NCBI GenBank assembly: GCA_963402885.1
Contig: OY727100.1
Span: forward strand, 18,507,395-18,571,394
DNA from: Antedon bifida
Taxonomy: Eukaryota > Echinodermata > Crinoidea > Comatulida > Antedonidae
Direction of reading: 5' to 3'
Length of the DNA stretch: 64,000 nt
The translations under genes and the position numbers were made by a program. A model generated the notes under the pieces. The model saw nothing but the letters and a program-made list of their open reading frames with translations. It had not been told where the DNA came from and ran no database searches. Shown here piece by piece: positions 1 through 11,300 of this stretch (within the stretch, counting starts at the first letter, position 1; each line of letters begins with the position of its first letter).

Positions 1-1222
1 TAGCAATTTCAGAAGGAAATTATCTCAAGAACAACATATTAACGTGTAGAAGAAATTTGAATACGTAAAATATAGATGCGCACCCTTTTAAATGTGATGA
101 ACTATTACGCAAAATATGAAAATACGACTTTTTTTATTCAACTGGCCATATGATGACGTCACAACATCCGATTGGCAAAATGTTTACATGAATTCGTATC
201 TACAATCCAATAGCTTCCAGAAAACGTTTTGATCGTGATTATCACATTTTATTCTTACGAGCTATTACAGATTAAAATTTACTGTAAAGATGAAATTAAT
301 GACCCACGTAATTAAAATTTTTAGGCATGATGACGTCATAAAAATTAAAATATTTTTATCTCATGCTAAAGAAAGTTGATTGACCTACACAATATATAAA
401 TGTAGGAGAAAAAGGAATACAGATAAGCGTGATGCGCTCCATTGAATGTGATGAGCAATAACGAAAGAGACAAAAATCCTATATTTTACATTCGTGTGGC
501 CATACGATGACGTCACAATGTTTTTTTAGCCTTATTGATGCATGATCCGATATCTACAACTCATCAACTTCTAGATTTTGTAATAAAAATAAACGGTTAA
601 CGGTTTACTTTAGAAACTATGACTGTTTAAAAAAAGACATAATTTTGACGATTTTTTAAGCTTTTTCATAAAAAACGCGCACGAATTGTCTAATTCAACG
701 TGTTCGTATGGCGTTATTTAAACTGGAAAAGGTCTAAATTGTTTTCAAAATTACTAGGAAAGGCTTGAAAAATATAATTCAAGAGAAAAAAATATGTTTT
801 CAACGCTACGTGCGCACCGCGCGCGTAAAAAATTGCGCGCCCGTGGGAATTTTTGACATGCTCAAAATGACAAGAAACGCCTAAAAAGTTGATTAGAAAT
901 TAATTTTGCGCATTTTGAAATTTTAAATGCGCGTGCGCGCGTAACTTCTTGTGAAACATGCCATTTTTAATCCGTAGAAAGTTTGTCCCTGATATGACTT
1001 AAATTTTGTCAAAGTGTCAATACTAAATGACTTTTGGTTTTTAATCTATGATCAATCATTGAAATTCATAAAATTGCGCGTAAGTCACGTTGCGCAACTA
1101 TGACGTCATTCAAAAATAGGAGGTGCACAACTTCACGTAAATGCCCATATGTTGTCAAAGTTATGAAATGTTATGTTTACACATTTTAGAGGAACACGAC
1201 TCACAAAAAGGAAGGAAGGAAA
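1..1222. mobile_element. Copy A of a 1.5 kb non-coding repeat, cut by the window edge
   Basis: This stretch recurs almost base for base at 1524-2743, about 1,523 bp downstream. It has no credible gene. It carries four exact TGACGTCA palindromes (154, 331, 508, 1101), the first three spaced 177 bp apart, and a GCGC-rich middle part. Its left end lies outside the window and it runs straight into copy B without the 3' hairpin tail that copy B has. The family is not one I recognise by name. Confidence 0.85.
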
Positions 1223-1238
1223 GAAGAAGTAGACATGA

Positions 1239-1259
1239 AACTCATCACTTTGACGAGTT
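1239..1259 (+). repeat. 5' hairpin of copy B
   Basis: Arms AACTCATCA and TGACGAGTT around a CTT loop pair along their whole length, with one G-T wobble. In the copy at 8520-8540 the same position reads AATTCGTCA/TGACGAATT, so two positions change while pairing is kept. Confidence 0.75.
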
Positions 1260-2791
1260 AGTTATCCGCACAACGACAAACGCCACGTGCACGTCATACG
1301 TTGGAATATTGCACACAGATAAAGATTATGGCATTATGACAAGAACTGAAGAATATGATATGCTGTTAGTGCTGAATTCTGTCAATTTGTGTCATATAGT
1401 ATATACATGCAAAGAGTATAATCTGTATACATATTACATACAGTGTAGAATAGGTGAAATTACGGGACCCGCCATTTATTCCAATTTTTAACATGGCGAC
1501 GGTATCAAAATGAAACACTTAAATAGCAATTTCTGGAGGAAATTATCTCAGGAACAACATATTAACGTGTAGAAGAAATTTGAATACGTAAAATATAGAT
1601 GCGCACCCTTTTAAATGTGATGAACTATTACGCAAAATATGAAAATACAACTTTTTTTATTCAACTGGCCATATGATGACGTCACAACATCCGATTGGCA
1701 AAATGTTTACATGAATTCGTATCTACAATCCAATAGCTTCCAGAAAACGTTTTAATCGTGATTATCACATTTTATTCTTACGAGCTATTACAGATTAAAA
1801 TTTACTGTAAAGATGAAATTAATGACCCACGTAATTAAAATTTTTAGGCATGATGACGTCATAAAAATTAAAATATTTTTATCTCATGCTAAAGAAAGTT
1901 GATTGACCTACACAATATATAAATGTAGGAGAAAAAGGAATACAGATAAGCGTGATGCGCTCCATTGAATGTGATGAGCAATAACGAAAGAGACAAAAAT
2001 CCTATATTTTACATTCGTGTGGCCATACGATGACGTCACAATGTTTTTTTAGCCTTATCGATGCATGATCCGATATCTACAACTCATCAACTTCTAGATT
2101 TTGTAATAAAAATAAACGGTTCACGGTTTACTTTAGAAACTATGACTGTTTAAAAAAAGACATAATTTTGACGATTTTTTAAGCTTTTTCATAAAAAACG
2201 CGCACGAATTGTCTAATTCAATGTGTTCGTATGGCGTTATTTAAACTGGAAAAGGTCTAAATTGTTTTCAAAATTACTAGGAAAGACTTGAAAAATATAA
2301 TTCAAGAGAAAAAAATATGTTTTTAACGCTACGTGCGCACCGCGTGCGTAAAAAATTGCGCGCCCGTGGGAATTTTTGACATGCTCAAAATGACAAGAAA
2401 TGCGTAAAAAGTTGATTAGAAATTAATTTTGCGCATTTTGAAATTTTAAATGCGCGTGCGCGCGTAACTTCTTGTGAAACATGCCATTTTTAATCCGTAG
2501 AAAGTTTGCCCCTGATATGACTTAAATTTTGTCAAAGTGTCAATACTAAATGACTTTTGGTTTTTAATCTATAATCAATCATTGAAATTCATAAAATTAC
2601 GCGTAAGTCACGTTGCGCAACTATGACGTCATTCAAAAATAGGAGGTGCACAACTTCACGTAAATGCCCATATGTTGTCAAAGTTATGAAATGTTATGTT
2701 TACACATTTTAGAGAAACGCGACTCACAAAAAGGAAGGAAGGATCCAAGAATAATACAGAAAAAAAATATTGATCCCATACAATAACAAGG

Positions 2792-2819
2792 AGTTATCCG
2801 CTCTACCAAGCGGATAACT
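2792..2819 (+). repeat. 3' hairpin of copy B
   Basis: An 11-bp perfect stem (AGTTATCCGCT with AGCGGATAACT) surrounds a 6-nt loop (CTACCA). The left arm repeats the sequence just inside the element's 5' hairpin (1260-1269). The other complete copy has a different stem sequence but the same plan and also a 6-nt loop. Confidence 0.8.
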
Positions 2820-2820
2820 A

Positions 2821-3922
2821 ATAAATTAGAGCAAGTTTAATATTTATTATGGTGATAGAAAGTCTAAATTCCTTTCACTTTGTGCCACCGAGGCCTCAAG
2901 TACCTAAACTTATACTAGGCCTATTTTTAGAGATCATTTTCAGTACTTTCTTTATTAATTAAGGCAAATATACATATAAATCGTGACAAGTGTTCAAATA
3001 ATAAATTCAGAGGAGCACTACACAACAAGACCACATAAAAGAAATAAATGTTGCTATACTGTAAATACCAAGAAAGACTGATTCTTAATTCAGATTCCAT
3101 TATCACACCTAATTACAGTATTGCCACTTTCTTAAAAACAATTAAATGATACAATGTCCATTGTCAAATATAATGGACATGTTAAGAGGAACACAGGCTA
3201 TCTAATTGTTCTTTATACAGAGCAAGAGTCACCACCAAAAACTGTATCAACAAAGGCCAACTTCTGTACCAACTACAGTATTCATTGTTACAAACTTTTA
3301 ATTACTTCATTTGAATAAGTTATAACCTTGTATACCGAATCTTTTATTTGTTAAACCATTGTTCAGCAAATCTTGTAATTCAAATCCTGTAATGACGTCA
3401 TTAATTGTTGGAAAGTACAGCATAAAAAGAAGTGTAAATTCACAATTCATTTCCTTATTACCCTGTCTGAAATTGCAAAGTCATACTATTTATACTGTAT
3501 TCTCAAAAGGGGTTATTAAGTAATCTCACCTTTTCTGAACAGTTCAAATTTGGAGTCAAGTAATCCAAACCTGTTTATTTGTAAAGGTATTCCATTCGAG
3601 TTTTGTTTTTTGGGACACCCCTACACAGGGGACAGTCATCCTTCTATTGAGTGTATACTTTTTTGTGAAACAGTTGAAAATCATCAATGGCCAACCCCTT
3701 TGTTTGGTCCTGGAGGATTTTCTACTTCACTTTAACACACAGTATATTTAAAAAAAGTGTAGTATCTTACAATATAGTGCTAGTGGGGAAAAAATATGGT
3801 GTTGATCAAAGAATCTGAAAAATTTTAATTAATTAATTAAAATGTGTGTAATAGGGTAGCTTAATGATTGAAAGTTCTTAACATACTTTTTGCTATTTTA
3901 TTTTTAGATAAAAGGATCAAGA
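2821..3922. other. Flank upstream of the MSRA coding exon; no gene seen
   Basis: AT-rich sequence with no supportable coding exon. The segment around 3590-3735 has an open frame, but it shares short phrases with other non-coding stretches (37055-37110, 57598-57650), so it looks like repeat debris. A splice acceptor (TTTTTAG) just before 3909 shows that MSRA has at least one exon further left, perhaps non-coding, which I could not find. Confidence 0.5.
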
Positions 3923-5308
3923 ATGCCATTTAAGGATCCGGAGGTTGAGGTAGAACATGCAACTTTTGCACTTAGCTGATTTTGGTTCCCTGAGGCGCAG
4001 TTTGGTTGCGCCCCAGGGGTTATCCGCACCAGGGTTGGATACACTGGTGGGAAGAAGAAATTCCCCACGTATCATTCTCTGTAAGTAACACGCTGGTCAT
4101 CAATTACAATTGATTTTACAGATTATCCTAAAAATAAACACTGAAAAAAAGACGTTTCATAGGGCATCATAAATAAGACATTTTTTGTCAATTTTAACAT
4201 TTAGTTTGCAGTTTTCTTCCTGTGAAGAAACGTACAAATATTCTGGGATTTCAAAAGATTTTCTTGTTAATTATCTGTAAGATACTCATAAAAATAAAGG
4301 ACACCATTGGTTACAAACATGCTTGCACTGTTATTCCAAGGAAACACTACAATTTTTATAGATAAATAATAACTATATTTTGTGGGATTTTATTTTTTAT
4401 TATAGTGGTGATCACACAGAAACAGTGGATTTAGATTTTGACCCTAAAACTACTGATTATGAGACACTCTTAGGGTTATTCTGGAATAACCATGACAGCA
4501 CAGCTTGTTTGAATCGCCAGTACATGTCGGCCATTTTCTACCATTCAGAGAAGCAGAAAGAATTGGCTGAGAAAACTAGAGATGAACATCAGAAGACACT
4601 GAAGAGGAAAATTCAAACTAAAATAACTCCAGCACTGACATTCTATGATGCAGAAGAGTAAGTACTTGCCCCATCTACAGTATATAATAATAATTGTGTT
4701 TTATAGCGCCTTTTTGTTTTTAAGCGCTTTACATACAAAAAAAATAAAAAAACATATCCTAAGATAACCAAAAAAAGATGAGCAGAGGAACAATTTTCAC
4801 CACTCTATTCTCCATATGAGAGCTCACGGAAAAGAATTCACAAGAGATTGAGTGAAAAATGCACATTATAATAATGGCACTAACTCAAAATGGAAATTAG
4901 GTCACAAAGAGGTCATTATGAATTCAATTTAGTACAGTATTTGTGCAACAATTTTGTTCTCATGGTAAAGAATTAGGGGTCTCCAGTGCACAAATGCCGA
5001 GATCAAAGCATATCTGCAGTATTTTAATTTTGCATATTTTTTTTCTATGTAACTATAAAAAGTAAAATCATTTCATTTTCTACAGTTACCATCAGAAATA
5101 CCTTCTCCGTCAGAAGCGCAATCTGCTTAGCAGTCTTAATCTGACACCAAAAGAGGTCATCACAACGCATGTTGCATCACGCCTGAATGGATACGCTGGA
5201 GGTCATGGTTCAAAGGCCACATTTGAGGCAGAACGCGAGGCACTAGGTCTCAGTGAAGATCAAGTTGCCTATGTTCGCAAGCTCCTTGGCTATGGCTCAA
5301 TGAACTAA
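3923..5308 (+). CDS. MSRA: Peptide-methionine (S)-S-oxide reductase (MsrA family), probable selenoprotein
   Basis: Exons 3923-4080, 4406-4657 and 5086-5308 join in phase to 211 codons (210 residues). The enzyme family reduces methionine-S-sulfoxide in proteins using a nucleophilic cysteine in the GCFW motif near the N-terminus. Here the motif reads L-S-(TGA)-F-W with the TGA at 3977-3979, codon 19, exactly at the nucleophile. Everything around it is intact: FWFPEAQFG, RTRVGYTGG, GDHTE, the RQYMSAIFYH block and DYHQKYL. The simplest reading is selenocysteine, as known for MsrA of some algae and invertebrates. I could not find a convincing SECIS element by eye in the roughly 1 kb after the stop, so a non-functional or read-through allele is not excluded. 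The ATG at 3923 is the first in the exon, but the frame stays open back to the splice acceptor, so an upstream coding exon is possible. Confidence 0.85.
4683..4780. repeat. Retroposon 3' tail in MSRA intron 2
   Basis: An ATA-rich stretch followed by TTTTATAGCGCC and AAGCGCTTTACA, then A-rich sequence. This is the usual look of the 3' end of CR1/L2-type LINEs and their dependent SINEs. A related tail occurs at 25125-25210. Confidence 0.45.
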
Positions 5309-5680
5309 ATCATGCACTAATAATCGTGTTCTTATAAAAGGGAACTTAAAAATTAATATATTGAAATAATTACCAATAAATATGTTTCAGTTCATATCTA
5401 TTTTTACTATAAGGAAAATAAAACGCACAAAAGTTGGTAGAAAACATGCTATGATTCGATTATATACTTAATGTTGGGGAGCTTTTGATTTGCAATTTCA
5501 TTGGTCGTTGTAAAACCATAAAATCTGTGTTAAGAAATAGAACAAGGAAGCACTTCCCTACATGCACACAATGTATTAACACAACCTAACCTGTTGCTAG
5601 CTTGCCGCAAATATTGGTCCATGCTGTGATTGAATAGTCAGTCCACAAAATATGTTTGCTGTGTCAAAGCTGCTTCTTCT
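5309..5680 (+). other. MSRA 3' untranslated region and flank
   Basis: AATAAA at 5375-5380 and at 5417-5422 are candidate polyadenylation signals. I checked each TGA here for the SECIS pattern (TGAN, paired stem, AA in the loop, then GA) and found none with a convincing stem. Confidence 0.45.
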
Positions 5681-5865
5681 ATAATTATTGCCCGATTGAT
5701 TACTTTTTAATATAAAATAATTAAATTTCAACTTAGCTTCTAGGAAAATTCATCAAGTAAATGATTTAATAACGATCATACAAAATTTGTTTGATGAATT
5801 TTCCAAGCTCAGTCGAAATTTAATTATTTTAGATTAAAAAGTAATATCAATTAGGCAATAATTAT
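5681..5865. mobile_element. 185-bp foldback element (MITE-like)
   Basis: The two halves are near reverse complements: it opens with ATAATTATTGCC and closes with GGCAATAATTAT, with long matching arms around a short centre near 5765-5790. It is non-coding and lies just beyond the MSRA gene. Confidence 0.7.
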
Positions 5866-8356
5866 GAAGCACCATGATTATATTTTGCTTATTTGTACTA
5901 AAAGATTTTACAAGAAGCTCAAAACCACATACGGGTTATTATTTATAGTAACAATAATAATATATATTTTGTGCTTATATTATGCATTTTGGCTTGAAAG
6001 GGTGTTTTCCCTCTTATTTATCTTGCATAGAAAGAAAATAATCATGAATTGAATCACTATTGTACTTGTTATCAACAGAAATAACTGGTGAATCTATGCA
6101 GCACGATAATAAATACTTTACGTTCCTTGATTTCAATACTGTAATACGGTATAAAGGGTTATGTGCAGTGATCTATAATTTAATATATTTTAATATAAAA
6201 ATTGAATTATGTTGAATTTTCTATGTTAAATTACTGGTTGTTTTTCTTTGTATATCCTTTGCAAATGACGTTTTCTAGTTAACTCAATACTAATTGATGC
6301 TGGTAGACTGATGTACAGTCTTAGGGTATTCAAAGACACAACTTGTAATTTAATTAAGGAATTCTGATGTCAATAAAAAAATTTTTAAAATGTGCTCGTT
6401 TTTGTCTATATAACTTACAAATGTTCTCATTGGTGAATTGTGCCATGAGCATGCCACACATTTTTGCTATTTGTGTATGAAAGGAGCGAGCCTGTACTTT
6501 CAGAATGTTTACATGGAGAATAGTGCCTAGTATTCTACCGATGTACAGTTGTGCACCCCAACTTGTTTTGCTTTTCTTTTTTCCACAGTTCTTCTGACTT
6601 TTCACTTCCCATTTATTTACTGCAGTAAACATTTGGCATATGGCCCAAGAGTAGCATATGGCCCATCACGGAAGTGGGAACCCCTTGAATACAATATAAA
6701 TACAGTTAAAAAGTATAGATAAAAAAACAATATACTGGTCATCATAAAGAATAAAATAGTAAATGGGGGAATAAATGCAACTTGCTGCACAGGTGTGGAC
6801 GACTGTCACATACAGTACCACAACTTCAGTGCACACAAGCCAGATGTGTACACTGAACAATGGTCGAGGAGTGCCTTGAATCTGTGCCGATTGTATAGCT
6901 ATGGTTTGCAGTGCCCCTGCCTTAACCACTCAACTCGACAAAAGCATGTCAGTGCTACTTTTGATGTATCATTCCAATCCATTCTTAACATTCGATCCAT
7001 TTCCTTTTCTTTGCTATTTTTACTGTTTATTCCTTCTTCTCTTCCCTTGGACAATAGGGCCTTGTCCTATACTGTACTTCTGTCTTCCATGCTTCCCTTT
7101 CTGGGCTGCCCATTTCCTGTATCTGAACTTGTTTCTTTTCCACAGTTCTTCTCCAGGTTTCTTTTTGCTTTCCTACACTTCTCTTGCTTCTGATGTAACC
7201 ATTCTAATTCATTCTCAATACGTGTAGTATCCATTTCCCTATTTACAATTTGATTGGATATCTGCCTACATGTTATTTCCCTATTTGACAACCTCATTTA
7301 TATGTGAAATACACACACAAAAAGAAAGATAAGTTATAACACAGTGACATACATTATAATATATACAATATTATTGGGATAAAAACAAAAGCTTATTCAA
7401 ATTTCTGAAAATGTTTGTATCATTTTCAGCGACTCATCTAATTTTCATGTTTTTTTCATCAGCAAAAAGCTGTGATGTGCAGTACTATAAAAACTCTTGA
7501 TAATAATTTTGCTCTTTATGACAAATGTGTAGTCATGTTTCCCCGAATGTTTCGTATTCCATTTTTTCGTAGTCTTTCTATATTGCCAATAAAATTTTAT
7601 ATTCGTATGCCAAAAATAAAATGTGCGCAACTAAGGTACGGTATGTCTAGTCTACGTGCTAGATTCAGCTTTATATTCGCAGAACGAAACATATTTTAAC
7701 ACACATAGCATATCATACCAATACTTGATCTGTGATTTCGAAAGAGCAAAATAATCGATGGTCATACTACGTTTTAAAAAAAACATATTTTGACACACAT
7801 AGCGTATCATACCAATACCTGAACTGTGATTTTGAAAAAGCAAAACAATCGATGATCGTACTGCGTTTAAAAAAAAAAACAAATACCGGTACTACTAGAT
7901 ACTTTTGTTTAAGTCATGTGCTAACTTTGTAAAAAAAATGTTTGGATTCAGCGAATCACATAGTGTATTTTAACCCGCAAAAGAAAAAATTAATCTTGAA
8001 CAACATTGGTCAAAATACTATTGTTTAATCATGGAAGTTGACAGAATTGGTATTAAAAATTAGTGTATTAGCAGTCATTATACGCTTAGATTAAAACATT
8101 TTTTTTTAAATAGATGAATTAAGTTTTATCCACACAGCACCAACTATTATTAAATTGAAAACAAAAATCACAAAATCTTGCTACAAAATAAAACATACCA
8201 TACACACAACATCCAACAAAAAACTAAAGATATAAAAAGATGTGATGTTTTTAAATTTATTTTACAGTGTTAATTTTATTACAGCTTCCTTTTATACTAT
8301 TGAAGCTTTTTAAGAAACTTAATATATTTTTTGATAAATCAGGTGCTAAGTGACTT
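5866..8356. other. Tail-to-tail spacer between MSRA and GCSH
   Basis: No supportable gene. Open frames of 60-130 codons on both strands (for example minus 7067-7297, charged and coiled-coil-like) overlap each other and match no family I recognise. The GCSH 3' UTR must occupy the right end, since TTTATT (reverse AATAAA) motifs lie near 8270-8280. Confidence 0.5.
7688..7880. repeat. Two-copy tandem duplication, about 94-bp unit
   Basis: The unit beginning AACATATTTT at 7688 is repeated from 7782 with scattered differences. Each copy ends in an A-run. Apparent open frames across it on both strands follow from the duplication. Confidence 0.75.
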
Positions 8357-11300
8357 TTATTCTTCAGACTTTAAAAATTCATTGTACTCTGCCTCTGTCA
8401 TTAGTTCCTCCACCTCGTCTAAGTTGCCAAGTTTAACTTTCAATATCCAACCTGAAATACAATTTTTAAATTATGAAATGAATATTGAAAATTAACAGTA
8501 ATAATTAAAACTAGAATTTAATTCGTCACTTTGACGAATTATAGGTGATCATTTTTATCATTTTACTGAAATTAATTTTTTTTTAAACATGCACGTACGT
8601 TAACATACGATCGGAAAATGTTGATGTATGCCATCCTATTATATGCTTATAGTGCTGAGTTGTGCCTATATGCCATATACAATATGTACAGTATATACTG
8701 TATATCTATATACAGTGTAGCATAGGTGAAATTACGGGACACATGTTCTAATTTTTTGGCATGATGACGTTATCAAACTAAACTTTAAGATGACAATTTC
8801 GAAAGATAATTAATTGAGCAAAAAAATATAAGATTTGGAAAAAAAATTTGGCACGTAGAAGCGCTGTGCGCGCTCTTTGAATTGTGTATAACTTTGACGG
8901 AAAATATGAAAAAACTACTTTTTCACTTCAACTGGCCATATGTTAACGTCACAACATCCGATAGGCTTAATTTTTATATGAATTAATATCTACATTTCAT
9001 CAGCTTTCACAATAAATTATAATCATCAAGGTAACCTTCAATTCTGAAGAGCTGTAAGATATTCAAATTTACTGCGAAGGTGAAATTACACGGCCTACGT
9101 TATTCAAGTTTTTACGCGTGATGACGTCATTAAAATGAAGATAGTGTCAACTCATGATAAAGATAATTAATTAAGCAAGCACATACTGAAAGTTGTGCGA
9201 AATTCGAGCACACATAACCAAGATGCGCTCTGTTGAATGTGATAATCTACACAAAAAGATAACAAATCCTAATTTTTAAATTCAAGTGGCCATTTGATGA
9301 CGTCAAAACATTTTGTACGTAAAATGTGTACATGAATTCCTATCTACAACTCAATGGCTTCCAGAATAAGTTAAAAAAATCGGGGGTCATCTTGCATTCT
9401 GAAGAATTATTTTCATTTTAAAAAAGACCTATTTTTCACCATTTTCAGAACTTTTGTAAAATAAATGTGCGCATTTTGTCATTTTTAACGTGCTCGTATA
9501 GCGTTATTTTAAGTCGGAACTGACTCAAATTTGGTGAATGTACTAAGGATGGTGAGTAGAATGAGATTTGTAAAAAAAATTCATATTTTTTACGCTTTTT
9601 AAGTATCGCGCGCGCAAAAACGCATTTTTGCGCAGTAATTTTTTGAAACATGCAAATGGCCTAATTCATGCTCTAAATTGATCAAAACTTAATTTTGAGC
9701 GTTTTAAATTTTTAACGCGCGATATCACGCGCATGAACCTACGTGCGCGTGCGTTTTTATTTGCTAATATTTTTACCCTTGATCTGAAGTTTACGTGTAG
9801 TGAATTTCATTAATATGTGATAATGAATTATGGAGATATGATTGATAATGTGATTTCGCAAAATGGCGTATAAATGTCGTCACGGATGAGTGATCACGCT
9901 GGAAAGCTTATTAGGATTAAGTTGTATTATTTGAAAGATATTCTGAAATTTTTGTAATCATTGACATTAAACTTTTTGAGATAATTGTTACACAAAATAG
10001 TGTACAGAAACAATAAAAAGAAAAAAAATAATAAAAAAAAAAATAATAAAGATTTTATACAATAACAATAGGTGATCATTTTATTCTAAATGATCACCTA
10101 AAAATACTGTTTTTATTTTTTCACAGTTTTAATAACTTAGTTAATCACTTCCGTGGAAAAAACAAATATAAAAGAAATAATGTTTTCACTTAAAAAAGAC
10201 AAAATAAAGAGTTAAAATCAACCAAGAACCCATTGAATTCCAGCCAATTTAACTTTTTTTTTGCTTTATTTTAAATTTAATGAATAACTGTGACATTAAA
10301 AATTTTAATGGCATTTTCAACAAAAACATCTTCTTCAACCATATGAAAAAGGCTAAAATAACGTTTTTCTAGAATTTAAGAATAATTTTAATTTTGCCTG
10401 GTATGCGAGAAACACAGTATTTTTTTTTTATTGAACTCTTATATGATTTTCCATTGTTATCACATTATATTACAAAACAACGCCATCTTTCTTTATATGC
10501 AACAGAACAAGTGTGAATGAAGCTTTAATACTAAATTGAGTGGCTTATTTAAAATATGTTTATATTTCTTGTATAACTAGTAACAGCATCTTCACAGCCA
10601 TAGTTGGTCAACTTCTGGACAAAAGCCTACCATGTCAACAAGAGGTCACAATCTTGTGCTGTCTAATGTGTACTTAGTAACTTTTATTCATTCGTTATAT
10701 ATTCTTTGTGTACCGTATGTGCCTTGTGTGTGTGTGCATATTATAAATGTTTATTATTATCATTTATTACCTTCATCATATGGATGTTTGTTGATAAGTG
10801 AGGGCTCGTCTTCCAATGCAGAATTTGTTTCTGTTACTTCTCCTGATACTGGCATGTACAAATCACTGGCTGCCTTTACACTCTCAAGGGCTCCAAATTC
10901 ATCTGAAAATTAAACGGTCAAATTTTTTTTTTAGGAATAACAAATTGAAAAAACAACTGACATTAAAAAACAAACTTTTTATTGCAATTATCAAAAAGTC
11001 ATTTGGAAATCTTCCCACTTGGAATTAGACTCATTTTAAACTAACATTTTAGGAAGTCAGAAATATGTTAATAAAGGTTAATAAATAAATATTAATAAGT
11101 AGATTTTGTTTATTATGTAGCTGTATGCATTTAATCAGGGTAGTTTCAAGGGTTTGAACTAACTCCATTTTTTCCTGAAGTGACCTTTTCAAACTAGAGA
11201 CCAGCAGCAACAGTCCTGTTAAGACATAACTAGCCTTTTGACATGAAAAAAAGAACACCCTGTTACAAACTTGGCTAAAGGCTCGTAGGCATATTACATA

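Larger units (their letters stand above)
1239..2820 (+). mobile_element. Copy B of the repeat, complete with both terminal hairpins; Helitron2/Helentron-like non-autonomous element (inferred)
   Basis: The element starts with a hairpin at 1239-1259 (9-bp arms, CTT loop). That is followed by AGTTATCCGC at 1260-1269. It ends with a second hairpin at 2792-2819 whose left arm begins with the same ten bases and whose right arm is their complement. Length is about 1.58 kb, matching the diverged copy at 8520-10100. TGACGTCA sites fall at 1677, 1854, 2031 and about 2623. There is no coding capacity. The plan (5' hairpin, terminal sequence repeated inverted at a 3' hairpin) resembles non-autonomous Helitron2/Helentron elements; that class assignment is an inference. 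Confidence 0.65.

Noticed and set aside
1141-1491. 116-codon open frame on the plus strand
   Set aside because: It crosses the junction of the two repeat copies and has no family likeness.
3550-3735. Open frame upstream of MSRA as a possible first exon
   Set aside because: No donor in phase with the MSRA acceptor, and its text recurs in other non-coding stretches.
5309-6350. SECIS candidates around 5451, 5627 and 6266 (TGA, then AA, then GA)
   Set aside because: The bases between do not form a stem in any of them; position spacing alone is not evidence.
7067-7297. Charged minus-strand open frame as a small gene
   Set aside because: Overlaps open frames on the other strand, with no recognised family and no splice or promoter support.
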